Made by a program: the position numbers and the translations under genes
Shown here: one piece after another, positions 26,240-34,692 of the stretch
Layout of the letters: every line of letters begins with the position of its first letter
Position numbering within the stretch: the stretch's first letter is position 1
Source of the DNA: Clostridiaceae bacterium
Lineage (GTDB): Bacteria; Bacillota_I; Bacilli_A; Erysipelotrichales; Coprobacillaceae
Direction: 5' to 3'
NCBI GenBank assembly: GCA_902363625.1
Contig: CABJAS010000007.1
Location: forward strand, 186,001 to 250,000
Length of the DNA stretch: 64,000 bases
Notes under the pieces: generated by a model
Database searches by the model: none
What the model was told of the DNA's origin: nothing
What the model saw: only the letters and a program-made list of their open reading frames with translations

Positions 26240-26905
26240 ATGATTCAAGAAAGAATATTCGCAAAAGGATATTGCTTCGCGAAGATTTTTATCTTCTTTT
26301 TAATCGGTTGTATAGTGGGGACTTATTATGAAGAATTATTATTCTTTATAAAGTTTGGTCAAACAACGTCTCGACAAGGATTGATCTATGGTCCCTTTAG
26401 CCCTATTTATGGAGTGGGAGTGGCTGTTTTTGTTATATTCTTAGGAAAGCATAATGATAAAAGGAGCATTACTAAAACATTGCTTTATGCCTCACTGATT
26501 GGTGGAGCCACAGAATTTGCGACGAGCTGGATTGCCGAAGTCTTCTTTGGGGTGGAATTTTGGAACTATACCGGTTACTTTTTAAATATTAGCGGCAGAA
26601 CCACTCTTCCTTTTATGTTGGGGTGGGGAATTGGCGGAACCATATTAATGAAACTGATTTATCCATTCGTATCAAAGTGGGTTGAAAAAATTCCTTATGC
26701 CTTGGCACGACCGATTTATTATGCAGTACTGATTTTTATTCTTTTAGATATTATAGTGACTTATACGGCTTTTGCTCGTATGGCATTAAGAGGTCAGAGC
26801 AAGCCGCCCTATAGCTTTATCGGAGAATTCATGGATGATTGGTATGATGATACCTTTATGTATCAAAAATTTCCGGTTATGCGTCCGCAGTCTAATACAG
26901 AATAA
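26240..26905 (+). CDS. putative ABC-transporter type IV (CmpB-like) membrane protein
   Basis: A 221-residue protein with five to six hydrophobic segments. The sequences FFLIGCIVGTYYEEL, GLIYGPFSPIYGVG and EVFFGVEFWNYTGYFLNISG are typical of the family annotated as putative ABC-transporter type IV, common in Bacillota and without known function. AGGAGG precedes the ATG, and TGGTATAATG about 25 bases upstream looks like an extended -10 element. Confidence 0.75.
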   Translation: MIQERIFAKGYCFAKIFIFFLIGCIVGTYYEELLFFIKFGQTTSRQGLIYGPFSPIYGVGVAVFVIFLGKHNDKRSITKTLLYASLIGGATEFATSWIAEVFFGVEFWNYTGYFLNISGRTTLPFMLGWGIGGTILMKLIYPFVSKWVEKIPYALARPIYYAVLIFILLDIIVTYTAFARMALRGQSKPPYSFIGEFMDDWYDDTFMYQKFPVMRPQSNTE

Positions 26906-27026
26906 AATGATTCAGCTTTTGGCTAAATCTATCTAAATGGTAAATAATAGGTATATGACTTGCAAATAATAAAGAATAACGTATACTTAATGTTAATTGA
27001 AACTAACTTATTTTGGGAGGGATTTT

Positions 27027-27803
27027 ATGGAAACAATTGTAGGGATTTTGATTCCCTTTTTAGGAACGACATTAGGGGCAGGATGTGTCTTCTTTATGAA
27101 AGGCGCTATACGTCCTAAAATACAAAAAGTATTGTTGGGGTTTGCTTCCGGAGTCATGGTAGCTGCTTCGATTTGGTCATTATTAATTCCGGCAATGGAT
27201 ATGTCAGAAGGGCTGGGAAAATTAGCTTTTATACCGGCTGCTGTGGGATTTCTTTTAGGAATCTTGTTTTTACTCGGGTTAGATGCAACCATTCCTCATC
27301 TCCATTTAAATGATGATGAACCGGAAGGAAGAAAAAGCAATATTACTAAAACAATGATGCTGGTGTTAGCTGTAACGCTTCATAATATACCAGAAGGAAT
27401 GGCAGTCGGAGTTGTTTTTGCCGGCGTTGTGAGCGGTTCACAGAACATAACGATGGCGGGGGCGATTGCTTTGGCAATTGGAATTGCAATCCAGAATTTT
27501 CCTGAAGGAGCAATTATTTCGATGCCGTTAAAAAGTGAAGGATTGACAAAAGGAAAGGCATTTATCTATGGAACTTTATCGGGAATTGTAGAGCCGATTG
27601 CCGCTGTGATGACGATTTTATTATCTTCTTTCATTGTACCGATTTTACCTTACTTGCTGTCATTTGCGGCAGGCGCCATGATCTATGTGGTAGTAGAAGA
27701 ATTAATTCCTGAATCTTCAAAAGGCGAGCATTCTAATATCGCAACGATTGGTTTTGCTGTTGGCTTTGTGATTATGATGGTATTGGATGTTGCATTAGGA
27801 TAG
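27027..27803 (+). CDS. ZIP-family metal transporter
   Basis: A 258-residue ZIP transporter, importing zinc or another divalent cation. Eight hydrophobic segments are visible, with metal-binding signatures LHNIPEGMAVG (segment 4) and NFPEGAII (segment 5). The loop with a short histidine-containing stretch (IPHLHLNDDEPEG) lies between segments 3 and 4. The start at 27027 follows GGGAGG. The next gene begins ten bases later, so they are likely co-transcribed. Confidence 0.9.
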   Translation: METIVGILIPFLGTTLGAGCVFFMKGAIRPKIQKVLLGFASGVMVAASIWSLLIPAMDMSEGLGKLAFIPAAVGFLLGILFLLGLDATIPHLHLNDDEPEGRKSNITKTMMLVLAVTLHNIPEGMAVGVVFAGVVSGSQNITMAGAIALAIGIAIQNFPEGAIISMPLKSEGLTKGKAFIYGTLSGIVEPIAAVMTILLSSFIVPILPYLLSFAAGAMIYVVVEELIPESSKGEHSNIATIGFAVGFVIMMVLDVALG

Positions 27804-27813
27804 GAGGGCTTGA

Positions 27814-28650
27814 ATGAAAAATCGTCTCAGGATGACATGGAAAGCCATGCAGATGGAACGACGTGAGCATAAGAGTTCTTTTTGGGTTTACTTAATTTTA
27901 AGGGCAATGGTTGTGATCGTTATGATCCTTCAATTCTTTAATCGGAATTATGAAAATGTATTCTTTTGTTTGCTGACGTTATTTTTACTGATCATCCCTA
28001 GTTTTATTCAGGTGGAATTCAGAATAGAAATACCAACGACATTAGAAATCATTATTCTGCTATTTATCTTTGCGGCAGAAATCCTAGGAGAAATCCATGC
28101 TTTTTATGTGAAAATCCCATTATGGGATACTTTGCTTCATACAATGAACGGTTTCTTAGCCGCCGCGATTGGGTTTTCCTTGGTGGATATTTTAAATCGC
28201 AATAAACGTTTAGAATTTCATTTATCCCCCTTGTTTATGGTACTGGTGGCTTTTTGTTTCTCGATGACAATTGGGGTAGTTTGGGAATTCTTTGAATTCT
28301 TTATGGATTCATTCTTCAATATGGATATGCAGAAGGATACAGTGATTCATGCTATCCATTCAGTGATGCTGGATCCGTCTATGAGCAATCGGGTCTATAC
28401 GATTTCTTCTATCAATGAAGTATGGATTAATGGCAATGCACTGCCTGTAAACGGCTATATTGATATTGGGTTGATTGATACAATGATGGACTTGATTGTC
28501 AACTTTGTCGGTGCGTTTATCTTCTCTGTTTTTGGTTTCTTTTATTTAAAGAAAAGAGGTAAGGGAACATTTGTTAAAAGGTTTATTCCCAGAATTAAAG
28601 ATAAATCTAAGGACTATCTTCATAAACTTAGAAAAGAAGCTGAAAAATAG
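27814..28650 (+). CDS. DUF2238/YjdF-like integral membrane protein
   Basis: A 278-residue membrane protein with about seven hydrophobic segments. LWDTLLHTMNGFLAAAIGF, then VAFCFSMTIGVVWEFFEF and NMDMQKDT, are the conserved points of the DUF2238/YjdF membrane family. A variable loop follows and the C-terminus is basic. AGGAGG before the ATG and a ten-base gap to the ZIP gene suggest one operon. Function unknown. Confidence 0.7.
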   Translation: MKNRLRMTWKAMQMERREHKSSFWVYLILRAMVVIVMILQFFNRNYENVFFCLLTLFLLIIPSFIQVEFRIEIPTTLEIIILLFIFAAEILGEIHAFYVKIPLWDTLLHTMNGFLAAAIGFSLVDILNRNKRLEFHLSPLFMVLVAFCFSMTIGVVWEFFEFFMDSFFNMDMQKDTVIHAIHSVMLDPSMSNRVYTISSINEVWINGNALPVNGYIDIGLIDTMMDLIVNFVGAFIFSVFGFFYLKKRGKGTFVKRFIPRIKDKSKDYLHKLRKEAEK

Positions 28651-28660
28651 GCTTCTTTTT
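28636..28660 (+). terminator. terminator of the ZIP/DUF2238 operon
   Basis: GAAGC and GCTTC flank a nine-base loop overlapping the stop codon and run into T5. Confidence 0.65.
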
Positions 28661-28736
28661 CATTTTAAACGCCTTGTAATTTAAGGTTAGACGTGTTATT
28701 TTATTTAGTAAGCAAATAGAAAAGTGGGGGAGAAAT

Positions 28737-30059
28737 ATGGCTAAAATAGCGAAATTTGGCGGATCATCACTAGCAGATGCCAATCAATTTAAAAAAGTCT
28801 GTGAAATTATTAAAAGTGATCCTAACCGAATGTTTGTTGTGCCTTCAGCACCGGGAAAAAGATTTAAAGAAGATACGAAAGTGACAGATCTTTTATATCA
28901 GGCTTACTATGCAAAAGAAGAAAACGAGTTTGAAAAGGTTTTTAAACAGATCAAACAACGTTATCAGGATATTATCAATGATTTAAATTTAGATTTTAGT
29001 TTAGAAGAAGAATTTAAAACGATAGAAGCTGATTTTAAGGCTCAGATTGGAATTGATTATGCAGCTAGCCGCGGGGAGTATTTAAATGGATTACTTTTAG
29101 CTCATTATCTGAACTATCCGTTTATTGATGCGGCAGACGTTATCTTTATTGATGAATATGGGAACTATGATGCAAAGCTGACCGATCCGGTTTTATCGCA
29201 AACATTAAATGAATGCGGTTGTGCGGTTATTCCCGGATTTTATGGAACTTTGAATGATGGATCGAAGCAAATCAAAACCTTTTCTCGTGGCGGATCAGAT
29301 GTAACAGGATCAATCGTCGCTAAAAATGCGCATGTCAGTCTATACGAAAACTGGACAGATGTTTCCGGATTTATGATTGCCGATCCGCGCATTATTAAAG
29401 ATCCTGAATCAATCGAGACGATTACTTACCGAGAATTAAGAGAATTGTCTTATATGGGAGCGAGTGTTCTTCATGAGAATTCTATTTTTCCTATTCGTGA
29501 TGAAGGAATACCGATTCATATATTAAATACGAATCGTCCTCATGATAAAGGAACTTTAATTGTGGAAAGCACCTGTCATAAGCCAAATCATATTATTACC
29601 GGAATTGCCGGAAAAAAAGGCTTTGCAACCATCATGATTGAAAAAGAGATGATGAACGGTGAAATCGGCTTCAGCCGCAAAGTGCTGCAGGTGTTAGAAG
29701 AAAATCAGGTTTCTTTAGAACATATGCCTTCAGGCATTGATACAATGACTTTGATTGTTCATACCGATGATTTTTTAGAAAAGGAACAGGATATTCTAGC
29801 GGGTATTCACCGAGCTGTTCATCCGGATTCGATTGAATTAGATTCGAACCTTGCATTGATCGCTGTAGTGGGACGTGGGATGAAAGACGGTCGTGGAACT
29901 GCTGCCCGTATTTTTGAAGCATTAGCCAGAGCGAATATTAATGTTAAAATGATCGATCAAGGATCATCTGAATTAAATGTCATCGTGGGGGTAAAAAACG
30001 TTCACTTTGAAGAAGCAATTAAAGCGATATACGAGATGTTTATTGAAAGAGAAGCTTAG
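28737..30059 (+). CDS. aspartate kinase
   Basis: Phosphorylates aspartate, the first step to lysine, diaminopimelate, threonine and methionine. The 440 residues open with KFGGSSLADANQF and contain TFSRGGSDVTGSIVA and ENWTDVSGF in the kinase domain. Two ACT domains fill the C-terminal 150 residues (ITGIAGKKGFATI; LIAVVGRGMKDGRGTAARIF), so feedback control by an amino acid is expected. Monocistronic. It feeds the pathway completed by diaminopimelate dehydrogenase at the left edge. Confidence 0.93.
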   Translation: MAKIAKFGGSSLADANQFKKVCEIIKSDPNRMFVVPSAPGKRFKEDTKVTDLLYQAYYAKEENEFEKVFKQIKQRYQDIINDLNLDFSLEEEFKTIEADFKAQIGIDYAASRGEYLNGLLLAHYLNYPFIDAADVIFIDEYGNYDAKLTDPVLSQTLNECGCAVIPGFYGTLNDGSKQIKTFSRGGSDVTGSIVAKNAHVSLYENWTDVSGFMIADPRIIKDPESIETITYRELRELSYMGASVLHENSIFPIRDEGIPIHILNTNRPHDKGTLIVESTCHKPNHIITGIAGKKGFATIMIEKEMMNGEIGFSRKVLQVLEENQVSLEHMPSGIDTMTLIVHTDDFLEKEQDILAGIHRAVHPDSIELDSNLALIAVVGRGMKDGRGTAARIFEALARANINVKMIDQGSSELNVIVGVKNVHFEEAIKAIYEMFIEREA

Positions 30060-30073
30060 TCTTTTCTTTTTTC

Positions 30074-30087
30074 TTACCAAAATGTAA
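30074..30087. promoter_or_regulatory. BceR-like box upstream of the transglycosylase gene
   Basis: TTAC-CAAAAT-GTAA followed by G, like the sites before bceR and bceA. ATGTAAG is repeated at 30082 and 30093, eleven bases apart, a spacing seen for OmpR-family regulators. It lies about 80 bases before the start codon. Confidence 0.4.
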
Positions 30088-30167
30088 GATAAATGTAAGG
30101 ATATATTTGGGATATCTTAAACTTAACGTGATACAATAGATTTGTAATAAGGGAAGAGGTGACCCAT

Positions 30168-30890
30168 ATGAAATATATAAAAAGACTTCTGATGCTGCTT
30201 ATTGTCATCGTTTTAGTAATTGGTGGGTACTATGTTTATTTAGGATATCAGATGTATGATAAAGCAAAAGAAGAAAAACCGTTCGATGAGATGGTCGAAA
30301 CAATTAAAAGCAATCAAAGCTATACCTCACTGGATCAGCTGCCTTCTATTTATTTAGATGCGGTCATTGCGGTGGAGGATCATCGTTTTTATGAACATGG
30401 CGGGATTGATGTCTTAGCGATTGGCCGTGCAATCGGGAATGATATTATCTCTCTTTCTTTTAAAGAAGGCGGAAGCACGATCACTCAGCAGCTTGCCAAA
30501 AATCTTTACTTTACGCAAGAAAAAAAGATTGAAAGAAAAATTGCTGAGGTATTCATGGCTTTTGATATCGAAAAGACGTGCAGCAAAGATGAGATATTAG
30601 AGTTATATTTAAATACGATTTATTTTGGTGATGGTTATTATTGTGTGAAAGATGCCAGTCTTGGTTATTTTGATAAACTGCCAAGTGAAATGAATGAATA
30701 TGAAGCGACACTTTTGGCGGGAATTCCCAATGCGCCATCGGCTTATTCTCCAACTAACTCGACAGTATTAGCGTCACAAAGACAGCGCCAAGTGCTTGAA
30801 AGAATGGTGAAATGCAATTATTTAGATCAGGAAGAGGCAGATAAGATTGCAGCTTTAGGAAGCGTTGAACAAATCGACCGTATTGATTAA
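30168..30890 (+). CDS. monofunctional peptidoglycan glycosyltransferase (GT51)
   Basis: Polymerises lipid II into glycan strands outside the membrane. The 240 residues comprise one N-terminal transmembrane anchor (about 5-25) and a GT51 domain with all motifs: EDHRFYEHGG with catalytic Glu70, GGSTITQQLAKN, RKIAE and ELYLNTIYFGDG. There is no transpeptidase domain. The start at 30168 is preferred to GTG at 30159 because AAGAGGTG precedes it by the right distance. A BceR-like inverted repeat in its promoter hints at induction by envelope stress. Confidence 0.9.
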   Translation: MKYIKRLLMLLIVIVLVIGGYYVYLGYQMYDKAKEEKPFDEMVETIKSNQSYTSLDQLPSIYLDAVIAVEDHRFYEHGGIDVLAIGRAIGNDIISLSFKEGGSTITQQLAKNLYFTQEKKIERKIAEVFMAFDIEKTCSKDEILELYLNTIYFGDGYYCVKDASLGYFDKLPSEMNEYEATLLAGIPNAPSAYSPTNSTVLASQRQRQVLERMVKCNYLDQEEADKIAALGSVEQIDRID

Positions 30891-31003
30891 CTGTTAATAC
30901 GACTAATTAGCAAGAATCCATTTGGGAATACATGAATACACAATGTTTATGTGTTAATGGATATTAGGGAAAACATGTGCTGGAATGGCATTGAATTTCA
31001 AAT

Positions 31004-31048
31004 AAAAAGCGATAATGACATGAAATTATCATGCCGCTATCGCTTTTT
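31004..31048. terminator. terminator shared by the transglycosylase gene and gltX
   Basis: AAAAAGCGATA pairs with TATCGCTTTTT. It overlaps the last codons of gltX and can serve both convergent genes. Confidence 0.75.
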
Positions 31049-32489
31049 CTAATTCTTGTATAGCTTGATCAATACGTTTTAAAGTTTCTTCTTTCCCTAG
31101 AATATGAGCAATCTCTACTGCTCCACCGGGAGTAAATGATTTATAGGTTAAGGCGACACGCACAGGCCACATAATGCGACCATTCTTTACTTCGTGTTCC
31201 TGAGCTAATTGAACAAATAAGTTCATTAACACTTCATCATCGTTATAGTGATTGGTTTCTGCTAAAGCTGTACGCACCCATTTCAATGCTTCCAATGAAT
31301 TTTCAGGATTCGTTTTCATCTTTTTACTTGTATAAAGCTCTATGTTGAAAGGGTGTGCTTGATCGATAAAGTCAACAGCTTCATAAATATCTTCCAGCAT
31401 CACAACACGAGGCTGCAGAACTTTGCTTAATTCCATTAGATCAACCTTTGATGTAATGGCTTTTTGATAATAAGGCAAGGCATATTCATGAAAGGTTTCA
31501 ATATCCATATTACGTAGATACATACCATTCATCCATTTTAATTTTTCAATATCAAAAATAGCCGGAGATTTGCTGATGCGACCTACTGAAAAAGCATCAA
31601 TTAATTCATGTAATGTAAAAATTTCCTCTTCACCATGAGGTGCCCATCCAAGTAAAGCGATATAATTTAGAATGGCTTCTTTTAAGAACCCCTTATCAAT
31701 CAAATCCTGATAAGACGCATCGCCATTTCGCTTGCTTAGCTTATGCTGTTCGTCCTTCATAACCGGAGGAACATGAATATAGGCAGGAATATTCCAGCCA
31801 AATGACTGATAAATCAAATTGTATTTAGGTGTGCTGGATAAATATTCATTTCCTCTGACAACATGTGTAATTCCCATTAAATGATCATCAACAATATTGG
31901 CGAAATTGTATGTAGGATAGCCATCACTTTTTAACAGAACCCCTTCATCCAATGTTGCATTTTCTACTTCAATATGACCGTATACCTCATCTTCAAACGA
32001 AGTAATCCCGGTTGCAGGAATAGTTTGACGAATCGTATAGGTTTCTCCATTGGCAATCCTTTTACGTGCTTCTTCGACTGAAAGAGAGTGACAGGGATCA
32101 TCATATTTAAAAACCTGTCCTTCACTGCTTTGTTCACGCATTTTTTGAATATCTTCTTCATGACAAAAGCAATAATGCGCTCCGCCTAATTCGACTAAAC
32201 GATCGGCATACTCTTTATAGAGTGAAAGTCGTTGTGATTGGATATATGGTCCACAGTCACCAGGCTTATCAGGACCTTCATCATAATGTAATCCGGTATC
32301 TTCTAAAACGTGGTAAATCATATCAATGGCACCTTCAACTTCACGAGCCTGATCGGTATCCTCAATACGTAATATGAAATCTCCGTTATCATGTTTAGCG
32401 ATCAGATATTCATAAAGTGCGGTTCTTAAATTTCCAATATGCATATATCCGGTTGGACTTGGAGCAAAACGAGTACGAACTTTTTTCAT
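31029..32489 (-). CDS. gltX: glutamate--tRNA ligase
   Basis: Charges tRNA-Glu with glutamate. The 486 residues have the class I signatures: HIGH box as YMHIGNLRT near the N-terminus (APSPTGYMHIG) and KMSKS as KLSKRNG. The ATG at 32489 is chosen because GAGGGAAA lies upstream and family proteins begin right there (MKKVRTRFAPSPTG); an ATG 33 bases earlier has no ribosome binding site. In many Bacillota this enzyme also charges tRNA-Gln with glutamate, corrected later by GatCAB; a tRNA-Gln gene starts 60 bases away on the other strand. Confidence 0.96.
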   Translation of the reverse strand: MKKVRTRFAPSPTGYMHIGNLRTALYEYLIAKHDNGDFILRIEDTDQAREVEGAIDMIYHVLEDTGLHYDEGPDKPGDCGPYIQSQRLSLYKEYADRLVELGGAHYCFCHEEDIQKMREQSSEGQVFKYDDPCHSLSVEEARKRIANGETYTIRQTIPATGITSFEDEVYGHIEVENATLDEGVLLKSDGYPTYNFANIVDDHLMGITHVVRGNEYLSSTPKYNLIYQSFGWNIPAYIHVPPVMKDEQHKLSKRNGDASYQDLIDKGFLKEAILNYIALLGWAPHGEEEIFTLHELIDAFSVGRISKSPAIFDIEKLKWMNGMYLRNMDIETFHEYALPYYQKAITSKVDLMELSKVLQPRVVMLEDIYEAVDFIDQAHPFNIELYTSKKMKTNPENSLEALKWVRTALAETNHYNDDEVLMNLFVQLAQEHEVKNGRIMWPVRVALTYKSFTPGGAVEIAHILGKEETLKRIDQAIQELEKAIAA

Positions 32490-32548
32490 TTTTTTATATT
32501 TCCCTCTTTTCTTTTTGTTCATTTTGCGTTATAATAAATTTCGTTGAT

Positions 32549-32623
32549 TGGGGTGTCGCCAAGCGGTAAGGCTCTAGACTCTGACTCTAGCATGCGGAAG
32601 TTCGAATCTTTCCACCCCAGCCA
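32549..32623 (+). tRNA. tRNA-Gln(CUG), CCA encoded
   Basis: Full cloverleaf: acceptor TGGGGTG/CACCCCA, D arm GCC...GGC, anticodon stem CTAGA/TCTAG with loop CTCTGAC (anticodon CUG), T loop TTCGAAT, discriminator G and encoded CCA. A terminator follows at once. Confidence 0.92.
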
Positions 32624-32634
32624 TTTAAAAGCAG

Positions 32635-32664
32635 AACACTGATGAATGTCATCAGTGTTTTTTT
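32635..32664 (+). terminator. terminator of the tRNA-Gln gene
   Basis: AACACTGATGA-ATG-TCATCAGTGTT with a T6-7 tail. Confidence 0.85.
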
Positions 32665-32672
32665 GTTGTCAT

Positions 32673-33479
32673 TTAATCGACAGTCACTTCAAAAGTGAAA
32701 TGATCACGATCAATAGAATAATTATTTGAAGAACCTTCACCTACTAATTTGAATGAACTTTGATCAATTGCTTTAAATGTGATAATTCCAGAAGAAGTAA
32801 CACTTGGTAAAATCTCGCTGTTAATTTCCGGATAATCTGCATAGTAATTTGATGATTCTTCATACTGGGTTCCGTTTTGAACAATTTTTTGATTAAAGCT
32901 ATAGAAGCTATAAGATTCATCAGACTGATTGCTGACCGTCATATAAAGACGTGTTTCATCTTTGGCAAATTGGACTTTCTCTATAGAGATTGTTACTCCG
33001 CTGACATTGCTGCTGTACGTTTGATTGACTGCCACTTCTTTAAGAGTTGGTGAAACCGCAGTGATATAATCAATCTTTTCGATTTCCTCAGCAACGATGG
33101 AAGGTGCAGTAACTACACCGCCTAACATGTTTTCTCCTTTGTATTCCCCGTTAACATATCCTGTAATACGGACATAATCTCCGGAAGCTAAATCCTCATT
33201 TCCGGTTTTACGAACAGCAACAACCGTATTGTTTTGAATTTTAACAGGATCCTGCCACATTTGGAAAGCAATGACATCACCGTCTGTTTCCGGAGTAGAA
33301 AATATTTCTCCGGTCAGTGTAACATACTTGTGCTTAAAGTTTTTTGGAGTTGTGTATAATTCACTGATTTGTGATTCATCAATAAACTCTTTCTCCTTTG
33401 GGGCTGTCTTTTCCGATGATCCACACCCTGATAAAGCGATGGTCAGCAGTACCGCCATCATCATTTTTTTGAACTTCAT
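32673..33479 (-). CDS. lipoprotein with OB-fold-like and DUF4352-like domains
   Basis: A 268-residue secreted lipoprotein: signal peptide ending in the lipobox LSGCGSS (Cys20). Residues about 40-130 (KYVTLTGEIFSTPETDGDVI, SGDYVRITGYVNGEY) look like an OB-fold of the tRNA_anti-like kind. Residues about 150-265 (SNVSGVTISIEKVQF, RLYMTVSNQSDESYSFY) look like the telokin/DUF4352 fold. It is anchored to the outer face of the membrane. Ligand unknown. AGGAAAAG precedes the start. Confidence 0.75.
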   Translation of the reverse strand: MKFKKMMMAVLLTIALSGCGSSEKTAPKEKEFIDESQISELYTTPKNFKHKYVTLTGEIFSTPETDGDVIAFQMWQDPVKIQNNTVVAVRKTGNEDLASGDYVRITGYVNGEYKGENMLGGVVTAPSIVAEEIEKIDYITAVSPTLKEVAVNQTYSSNVSGVTISIEKVQFAKDETRLYMTVSNQSDESYSFYSFNQKIVQNGTQYEESSNYYADYPEINSEILPSVTSSGIITFKAIDQSSFKLVGEGSSNNYSIDRDHFTFEVTVD

Positions 33480-33680
33480 TTCTTTTCCTCCCTAATGAAA
33501 TTTATATAAACATACGGCAATCATGTTTACATCTATTTAAGTTAGTCTTTGTTTTATTCGAATAGATGACCCCTTTCTTGTATATAAATCTATTTCTTAC
33601 ATTATACTATATTCTTTTATGAGGAGAAATGATTTATTAAAAAAACCAATCTTTTCTGATTGGCTTACAACAACTATTAA

Positions 33681-33756
33681 TGGTAGCCTGTAGGGGGCTC
33701 GAACCCCTGCATGCTGGAATGAGAATCCAGTGTGTTAACCGCTTCACCAACAGGCC
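33681..33756 (-). tRNA. tRNA-Glu(CUC), CCA encoded
   Basis: Minus-strand cloverleaf: acceptor GGCCTGT/ACAGGCT (one G-U pair), D arm GTG...CAC, anticodon stem CTGGA/TCCAG with loop TTCTCAT (anticodon CUC), T loop TTCGAGC, then A and CCA. The match to Glu tRNAs is strong. Confidence 0.92.
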
Positions 33757-33884
33757 ATCGTTCTTATATATTATAGCACTAAAAAAGAAAATGTGATAGA
33801 TAAAATTAAAAAAATTCCATCGTCTCTATTTTCTATAAATAATCTCTGTTATAATGATATTAAAATAGATGAAGGAGGGACATT

Positions 33885-34562
33885 ATGAAATACGAAATTA
33901 TAGGAGGACAATTACCGGTTGTCAGTTGTACCTTGAATCAAGGGGATAGTATTTTTACAGAATCTGGTGGAATGTGCTGGATGGATGATGCATTCGATAT
34001 GGAAAGTAATACGCGTGGGGGATTATTAAAGGGATTAGGACGTGCTATGAGCGGTGAATCGATCTTTATGACAACCTATCATTGTAAAAAGGATGCATCC
34101 ACAATTGCTTTTGGATCATCATTTCCAGGCTGTATCATGCCAGTTGATTTACCGGCAGGGAAACGCTTGATTTTGCAAAAGACTGCATTTTTGGCAGCTG
34201 AAAACACTGTCACTTTAGAAGCACACCTGAATAAGAAGGTCAGCACCGGACTTTTTGGTGGAGAAGGGTTTGTTCTGCAAAGGATCATCGGTCCCGGAAT
34301 GGCCTTTTTGGAAATTGACGGCGATGTCGTAGAAAAGACATTAGCGCCAGGAGAAACAATTAAAGTTGATCAAGGTTATATTGCCGCTTTTGAAGACACA
34401 GTAAAATATGAAATAACGACTGTAAAAGGATTGAAAAATAAGTTCTTATCAGGAGAAGGATTCTTTTTAGCGACATTAACCGGTCCCGGTAAAGTTTGGC
34501 TGCAGACAATGCCATTTAATGTTTTAGCGGGAAGAATTATTGATTTAGTACCAAAACGTTAG
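33885..34562 (+). CDS. TIGR00266/AIM24 family protein
   Basis: A 225-residue all-beta protein of the AIM24/TIGR00266 family. Features are a conserved start with QLPVVSCTLNQGDSIFTESG, repeated glycine-rich turns (GLLKGLGRAMSGESIF; GEGFVLQRIIGPG; GEGFFLATLTGPG) and the usual length. Its function in bacteria is not known. GAAGGAGG precedes the ATG. Monocistronic. Confidence 0.88.
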   Translation: MKYEIIGGQLPVVSCTLNQGDSIFTESGGMCWMDDAFDMESNTRGGLLKGLGRAMSGESIFMTTYHCKKDASTIAFGSSFPGCIMPVDLPAGKRLILQKTAFLAAENTVTLEAHLNKKVSTGLFGGEGFVLQRIIGPGMAFLEIDGDVVEKTLAPGETIKVDQGYIAAFEDTVKYEITTVKGLKNKFLSGEGFFLATLTGPGKVWLQTMPFNVLAGRIIDLVPKR

Positions 34563-34563
34563 A

Positions 34564-34590
34564 AGCGCCTATTTAATTAGGCGTTTTTTT
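34564..34590 (+). terminator. terminator of the AIM24-like gene
   Basis: GCGCCTA-TTTAAT-TAGGCGT with a T7 tail right after the stop codon. Confidence 0.85.
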
Positions 34591-34692
34591 ATTGATAAAA
34601 TAAGGAATATAAAAGATATTGTAAAAAAAATGTAGGTAAGATCAAGCATATTCGTTATTTCCTTTCATAGATATAACTAGGAGGGTTAGACA

